Assembly (NCBI GenBank): GCA_963693285.1
Contig: OY848917.1
Span: 33,491,245 to 33,555,244 of the forward strand
Direction of reading: 5' to 3'
DNA from: Xestospongia muta
Taxonomy: Eukaryota; Porifera; Demospongiae; Haplosclerida; Petrosiidae
Length of the DNA: 64,000 nt
The position numbers were made by a program, and so were the translations under genes. Shown piece by piece: positions 53,501 to 62,500 of the stretch. The notes beneath the pieces were generated by a model. It was not told the origin of the DNA and searched no databases. It was given only the letters and a program-made list of their open reading frames with translations. Each line of letters starts with the position of its first letter. The stretch's first letter is position 1.

Positions 53501-56500
53501 TTATTTAAAAGAATATTCTTGGTGTATAGCTATTATCATTAAACAAGTCTAAACAATTAATGGCAGAATTCATCCAAGCTTGTTATGAACTTTGCATTGA
53601 TCTAAAAATGTAATTAAGTACATAATTAGTTTATTATATACATTGTAGTTTGTACTAGTATATGACATTAATATTATATTTTATTCAGAGTGGCCAAACT
53701 CCATTGTACATAGCATGCGCCAATGGTCATGATAAGGTTGTACAAGCATTACTATACCATGGTGTTCAAGTGGATATTCCAGACGAGGTCAGTGACATAT
53801 CATGTATTCATGTTAAGTTATGTAACAAAACAGAAATTGATGAAGCTACTTTAGTAACACAGGAAATTAACAAAAATGATGTGCATGTATTGTCATGTTG
53901 TTCAGCTATGACCTGAATTGTGGAATATCAATATAACATATAACCTTGTAATGAATTATATTCATTTTTGTCAGTTCAGTATTAACATCTTTTTTGAGCC
54001 TTCCTTGATTTAAAGATTCTCTGAGTCAAATAGATGTCAGGCATTAGGATAACTCTAAACCCTTACTTATTGAGTGTTATCTGGAAACAAATACAAAACT
54101 TTATTTTTTTTCTGTCAATTTTCAGCTTTTCTGAGTCACTTTATTACGAGATTACCTACAAATATTTTCTGTAGCATTTTAAAGCTTTAATGATTATGAA
54201 TGGTTTAGTAGCATCACAGTTTGACACACCTATTAATCATGATTCAATGGAAGCTATTTCTTTGAGTGAAGATTTAATGTATATATTATAAAGGATCTGT
54301 TAAGGGAGATATCCTCTGTTTAAAACATACACTTGTATGCTTTAGTTATTTAAAAGAATATCCTTGATGTATAGCTATTATCATTTAACAAGTCTAAAAA
54401 ATTAATAGCAGAATCCATCCAAGTTTGTTGTGAACTTTGCATTGATCTAAAATAGTAATTAAGTACATAATTAGTTTATTATGTACATTGTAGCTTGTAC
54501 TAGTATATGACATTAATATTATGTCTTGCTCAGTTTGGCCAGACTCTATTGTACATAGCATGCGCCAATGGTCATGATAGGATTGTACAAGAATTACTAC
54601 ACCAAGGTGTTCAAGTGGATATTCCAGACAAGGTCAGTTACATATCACGTATTCATGTTAAGTTATGTAACAAAACAGAAATTGATGAAGCTACTTTAGT
54701 AAGACAGGAAATTAACAAAAATGATGTACATGTATTGTCATGTTGTTCAGCTATGACCTAAATTGTGGAATATCAATATAACATATAACCTTGTAATGAA
54801 TTATATTCATTTTTGTCAGTTCAGTATTAACATCTTTTTGAGCCTTTGTTGAGTCAAATAGATGTCAGGCATTAGGATAACTCTAAAGCCTTACTTATTA
54901 ACCCTTATCTGACAAGAAATATGAACTTTAACTGTTGTTTTTTCTGTCACATTTCAGCTTTTCTGAGTTACTTTATAACAAGATTACCTATGAATAATTT
55001 CTTTAGCTTTTTAAAGCTTTAATGATTATGAATGGTTTAGTAGAATCAAAGTTTGGCACACCTATTAATCATGATTCAATAGAAGCTATTTCTTTGAGTG
55101 AAGATTTAATGCATATATTATAAAGGATATGTTAAGGGAGATATCCTCTGTTTAAGACATACACTTGTATGCTTTAGTTATTTAAAAGAATATCCTTGAT
55201 GTATAGTTATTATCATTTAACAAGTCTAAAAAATTAATAGCAGAATCGATCCAAGTTTGTTGTGAACTTTGCATTGATCTAAAATAGTAATTAAGTACAT
55301 AATTAGTTTATTATGTACATTGTAGCTTGTACTAGTATATGACATTAATATTATGTCTTGCTCAGTTTGGCCAGACTCCATTGTACAAAGCATGCGCCAA
55401 TGGTCATGATAGGATTGTACAAGAATTACTAGACCAAGGTGTTCAAGTGGATATTCCAGACAAGGTCAGTGACATATCACGTATTCATGTTAAGTTATGT
55501 AACAAAACAGAAATTGATGAAGCTACTTTAGTAAGACAGGAAATTAACAAAAATGATGTGCATGTATTGTCATGTTGTTCAGCTATGACCTGAATTGTGG
55601 AATATCAATATAACATATTACCTTGTAATGAATTATATTCATTTTTGTCAGTTCAGTAATAACATCTTTTTGAGCCTTTGTTGAGTCAAATAGATGTCAG
55701 GCATTAGGATAACTCTAAAGCCTTACTTATTAACCCTTATCTGACAAGAAATATGAACTTTAACTGTTGTTTTTTCTGTCACATTTCAGATTTTCTGAGT
55801 TACTTTATAACAAGATTACCTATGAATAATTTCTTTAGCTTTTAAACCTTTAATGATTATGAATGGTTTAGTAGCATCAAAGTTTGACACACCTATTAAT
55901 CATGATTAAATGGAAGCTATTTCTTTGAGTGAAGATTTAGAGAATATTATTATAAAGAATCTGTTAAGGGAGATATCCTCTGTTTAAGACATACACTTGT
56001 ATGCTTTAGTTATTTAAAAGAATATCCTTAATGTATAGCTTTTATCATTTAACAAGTCTAAAAAATTAATGGCAGAATTCATCCGAGTTTGTTGTGAAGT
56101 TTGCATTGATCTAAAAATGTAATTAAGTACATAATTAGTTTATTATATACATTGTAGTTTGTACTAGCATATGATATTAATATTATATTTTATTCAGAGT
56201 GGCCAGACTCCATTGTACAAAGCATGCGCCAATGGTCATGATAAGGTTGTACAAGCATTACTAGACCATGGTGTTCAAGTGGATATTCCAAATGAGGTCA
56301 GTTACATATCATGTATTCATGTTAAGTTATGTAACAAAACAGAAATTGATGAAGCTACTTTAGTAAGACAGGAAATTAACAAAAATGATGTACATGTATT
56401 GTCATGTTGTTCAGCTATGACCTAAATTGTGGAATATCAATATAACATATAACCTTGTAATGAATTATATTCATTTTTGTCAGTTCAGTATTAACATCTA

Positions 56501-59500
56501 TCTTGAGCCTTCCTTGATTTAAAGATTCTCTGAGTCAAATAGATGTCAGGCATTAGGATAACTCTAAACCCTTACTTATTGAGTGTTATCTGACAAGAAA
56601 TATGAACTTTAACTGTTGTTTTTCCTGTCACATTTCAGCTTTTCTGAGTTACTTTATAACAAGATTACCTATGAATAATTTCTTTAGCTTTTTAAAGCTT
56701 TAATGATTATGAATGGTTTAGTAGCATCACAGTTTGACACACCTATTAATCGTGATTCAATGGAAGATTTAGACTGTATTATTATAAAGATCTGTTAAGG
56801 GAGATATCCTCTGTTTAAGACATACACTTGTATGCTTTAGTTATTTAAAAGAATATCCTTGATGTATAGCTAATATCATTTAACAAGTCTAAAAAATTAA
56901 TGGCAGAATTCATCCAAGTTTGTTGTGAACTTTGCATTGATCTAAAATAGTAATTAAGTACATAATAGTTTATTATGTACATTGTAGCTTGTACTAGTAT
57001 GTGACATTAATATTATGTCTTGCTCAGTTTGGCCAGACTCCATTGTACATAGCATGCGCCAATGGTTATGATAGGATTGTACAAGCATTACTAGACCAAG
57101 GTGTTCAAGTGGATATTCCAGACAAGGTCAGTGACATATCATGTATTCATGTTAAGTTATGTAACAAAACAGAAATTGATGAAGCTACTTTAGTAAGACA
57201 GGAAATTAACAAAAATGATGTGCATGTATTGTCATGTTGTTCAGCTATGACCTCAATTGTGGAATATCAATATAACATATAACCTTGTAATGAATTATAT
57301 TCATTTTTGTCAGTTCAGTATTAACATCTATCTTGAGCCTTCCTTGATTTAAAGATTCTCTGAGTCAAATAGATGTCAGGATTAGGATAACTCTAAACCC
57401 TTACTTATTAACCCTTATCTGACAAGAAATATGAACTTTAACTGTTGTTTTTTCTGTCAAATTTCAGCTTTTCTGAGTTACTTTATAACAAGATTACCTA
57501 TGAATAATTTCTTTAGCTTTTTAAAGCTTTAATGATTATGAATGGTTTAGTAGCATCAAAGTTTGACACACCTATTAATCATGATTCAATAGAAGCTATT
57601 TCTTTGAGTGAAGATTTAATGTATATATTATAAAGGATCTGTTAAGGGAGATATCCTCTGTTTAAAACATACACTTGTATGCTTTAGTTATTTAAAAGAA
57701 TATCCTTGATGTATAGCTATTATCATTTAACAAGTCTAAAAAATTAATAGCAGAATTCGTCCAAGTTTGTTGTGAACGTTGCATTGATCTAAAAATGTAA
57801 TTAAGTACATAATTAGTTTATTATATACATTGTAGTTTGTACTAGCATATGATAATAATATTATATTTTATTCAGAGTGGCCAGACTCCATTGTACAAAG
57901 CATGCGCCAATGGTCATGATAAGGTTGTACAAGCATTACTAGACCATGGTGTTCAAGTGGATATTCCAGACGAGGTCAGTTACATATCATGTATTCATGT
58001 TAAGTTATGTAACAAAACAGAAATTGATGAAGCTACTTTAATAAGACAGGAAATTAACAAAAATGATGTGCATGTATGGTCATGTTGTTCAGCTATGACC
58101 TGAATTGTGGAATATCAATATAACATATAACCTTGTAATGAATTATATTCATTTTTGTCAGTTCAGTATTAACATCTATCTTGAGCCTTCCTTGATTTAA
58201 AGGTTCTCTGAGTCAAATAGATGTCAGGCATTAGGATAACTCTAAACCCTTACTTATTAACCCTTATCTGACAAGAAATATGAACTTTAACTGTTGTTTT
58301 TTCTATCACATTTCAGTCTTTCTGAGTTACTTTATAACAAGATTACCTATGAATAATTTCTTTAGCTTTTTAAAGCTTTAATGATTATGAATGGTTTAGT
58401 AGCATCAAAGTTTGACACACCTATTAATCATGAATCAATGGAAGCTATTTCTTTGAGTGAAGATTTAATGTATATATTATAAAGGATTTGTTAAGGGAGA
58501 TATCCTCTGTTTAAAACATACACTGTATGCTTTAGTTATTTAAAAGAATATCCTTGATGTATAGCTATTATCATTTAACAAGTCTAAAAAATTAATAGCA
58601 GAATTCATCCAAGTTTCTTGTGAACTTTGCATTGTTCTAAAAATGTAATTAAGTACAAAATTAGTTTATTATATACATTGTAGTTTGTACTAGCATATGA
58701 TAATAATATTATATTTTATTCAGAGTGGCCAGACTCCATTGTACAAAGCATGCGGCAATGGTCATGATAAGGTTGTACAAGCATTACTAGACCAAGGTGT
58801 TCAAGTGGATATTCCAGACAAGGTCAGTTACATATCATGTATTCATGTTAAGTTATGTAACAAAACAGAAATTGATGAAGCTACTTTAGTAAGACAGGAA
58901 ATTAACAAAAATGATGTACATGTATTATCATGTTGTTCAGCTATGACCTAAATTGTGGAATATCAATATAACATATAACCTTGTAATGAATTATATTCAT
59001 TTTTGTCAGTTCAGTATTAACATCTATCTTGAGCCTTCCTTGATTTAAAGATTCTCTGAGTCAAATAGATGTCAGGCATTAGGATAACTCTAAACCCCTA
59101 CTTATTGAGTGTTATCTGACAACAAATATGAACTTTAACTGTTGTTTTTTTCTGTCAAATTTCTTCTTTTCTGAGTTACTTTATAACAAGATTACCTATG
59201 AATAATTTCTTTAGCTTTTTAAGGCTTTAATGATTATGAATGGTTTAGTAGCATCAAAGTTTGACACACCTATTAATTATGATTCAATGGAAGCTATTTC
59301 TTTGAGTGAAGATTTATAGTATATATTATAAAGGATCTGTTAAAGGAGATATCCTCTGTTTAAGACATACACTTGTATGCTTTAGTTATTTAAAAGAATA
59401 CCCTTGATGTATAGCTATTATCATTTAACAAGTCTAAAAAATTAATAGCAGAATCCATCCAAGTTTGTTGTGAACTTTGCATTGATCTAAAATAGTAATT

Positions 59501-62500
59501 AAGTACATAATTAGTTTATTATGTACATTGTAGCTTGTACTAGTATATGACATTAATATTATGTCTTGCTCAGTTTGGCCAGACTCCATTGTACATAGCA
59601 TGCGCCAATGGTCATGATAGGATTGTACAAGAATTACTAGACCAAGGTGTTCAAGTGGATATTCCAGACAAGGTCAGTTACATATCATGTATTCATGTTA
59701 AGTTATGTAACAAAACAGAAATTGATGAAGCTACTTTAGTAAGAAAGGAAATTAACAAAAATGATGCAAATGTATTGTCATGTTGTTCAGCTATGACCTG
59801 AATTGTGGAATATCAATATAACATATAACCTTGTAATGAATTATATTCATTTTTGTCAGTTCATTTATTAACATCTTTTTGAGCCTTCGTTGAGTCAAAT
59901 AGATGTCAGGCATTAGGATAACTCTAAAGCCTTACTTATTAACCCTTATCTGACAACAAATATGAACTTTAACTGTTGTTTTTTTCTGTCAAATTTCTTC
60001 TTTTCTGAGTTACTTTATAACAAGATTACCTATGAATAATTTCTTTAGCTTTTTAAGGCTTTAATGATTATGAATGGTTTAGTAGAATCAAAGTTTGACA
60101 CACCTATTAATCATGATTTAATGGAAGCTAATTCTTTGAGTGAAGATTTAATGTATATATTATAAAGGATCTGTTAAGGGACATATCCTCTGTTTAGGAT
60201 GTACACTGTATGCTTTAGTTATTTAAAAGAATATCCTTGATGTATAGCTATTATCATTTAACAAGTCTAAAAAATTAATAACAGAATCCATCCAAGTTTG
60301 TTGTGAACTTTGCATTGATCTAAAAATGTAATTAAGTACATAATTAGTTTATTATATACATTGTAGTTTGTACTAGCATATGATATTAATATTATATTTT
60401 ATTCAGAGTGGCCAGACTCCATTGTACAAAGCATGCGCCAATGGTCATGATAAGGTTGTACAAGCATTACTAGACCATGGTGTTCAAGTGGATATTCCAG
60501 ACGAGGTCAGTTACATATCATGTATTCATGTTAAGTTATGTAACAAAACAGAAATTGATGAAGCTACTTTAGTAAGACAGGAAATTAACAAAAATGATGT
60601 ACATGTATTGTCATGTTGTTCAGCTATGACCTGAATTGTGGAATATCAATATAACATATAACCTTGTAATGAATTATATTCATTTTTATCAGTTCACTAT
60701 TAACATCTATCTTGAGCCTTCCTTGATTTAAAGATTCTCTGAGCCAAATAGATGTCAGGATTAGGATAACTCTAAACCCTTACTTATTGAGTGTTATCTG
60801 ACAACAAATATGAACTTTAACTGTTGTTTTTTCTGTCACATTTCAGCTTTTCTGAGTTACTTTATAACAAGATTACCTATGAATAATTTCTTTAGCTTTT
60901 TAAAGCTTTAATGATTATGAATGGTTTAGTAGCATCAAAGTTTGACACACCTATTAATCATGATTAAATGGAAGCTATTTGTTTGAGTGAAGATTTAGAG
61001 AATATTATTATAAAGAATCTGTTAAGGGAGATATCCTCTGTTTAAGACATACACTTGTATGTTTTAGTTATTTAAAAGAATATCCTTAATGTATAGCTAT
61101 TATCATTTAACAAGTCTAAAAAATTAATGGCAGAATTCATCCAAGTTTGTTGTGAAGTTTGCATTGATCTAAAAATGTAATTAAGTACATAATTAGTTTA
61201 TTATATACATTGTAGTTTGTACTAGCATATGATATTAATATTATATTTTATTCAGAGTGGCCAGACTCCATTGTACAAAGCATGCGCCAATGGTCATGAT
61301 AAGGTTGTACAAGCATTACTAGACCATGGTGTTCAAGTGGATATTCCAAATGAGGTCAGTTACATATCATGTATTCATGTTAAGTTATGTAACAAAACAG
61401 AAATTGATGAAGCTACTTTAGTAAGACAGGAAATTAACAAAAATGATGTACATGTATTGTCATGTTGTTCAGCTATGACCTAAATTGTGGAATATCAATA
61501 TAACATATAACCTTGTAATGAATTATATTCATTTTTGTCAGTTCAGTATTAACATCTATCTTGAGCCTTCCTTGATTTAAAGATTCTCTGAGTCAAATAG
61601 ATGTCAAGCATTAGGATAACTCTAAACCCTTACTTATTGAGTGTTATCTGACAAGAAATATGAACTTTAACTGTTGTTTTTCCTGTCACATTTCAGCTTT
61701 TCTGAGTTACTTTATAACATCATTACCTATGAATAATTTCTTTAGCTTTTTAAAGCTTTAATGATTATGAATGGTTTAGTAGCATCAAAGTTTGACACAC
61801 CTATTAATCATGATTCAATGGAAGCTATTTCTTTGAGTGAAGATTTAGAGAATATTATTATAAAGAATCTGTTAAGGGAGATATCCTCTGTTTAAGACAT
61901 ACACTTGTATGTTTTAGTTATTTAAAAGAATATCCTTGATGTATAGCTATTATCATTTAACAAGTCTAAAAAATTAATGGCAGAATTCATCCAAGTTTGT
62001 TGTGAACTTTGCATTGATCTAAAAATGTAATTAAGTACATAATTAGTTTATTATATACATTGTAGTTTGTACTAGCATATGATAATAATATTATATTTTA
62101 TTCAGAGTGGCCAGACTCCATTGTACAAAGCATGCGCCAATGGTCATGATAAGGTTATACAAGCATTACTAGACCAAGGTGTTCAAGTGGATATTCCAGA
62201 CGAGGTCAGTGACATGTCATGTATTCATGTTAACTTATGTAAGAAAACAGAAATTGATGAAGCTACTTTAGTAAGACAGGAAATTAACAAAAATGATGTG
62301 CATGTATTGTCATGTTGTTCAGCTATGACCTGAATTGTGGAATATCAATATAACATATTACCTTGTAATGAATTATATTCATTTTTGTCAGTTCAGTATT
62401 AACATCTATCTTGAGCCTTCCTTGATTTAAAGATTCTTTGAGTCAAATAGATGTCAAGCATTAGGATAACTCTAAACCCTTACTTATTAACCCTTATCTG

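Noticed and set aside
12407..62333. More than 30 separate small genes of 63-95 codons starting M-T-L-I-L-C or M-I-L-I-L-Y
   Set aside because: The first nine codons are intron ending in an acceptor AG, the next 33 are the ankyrin exon, and the rest is read-through past a GT donor. They are exons of a large gene, not independent small proteins.
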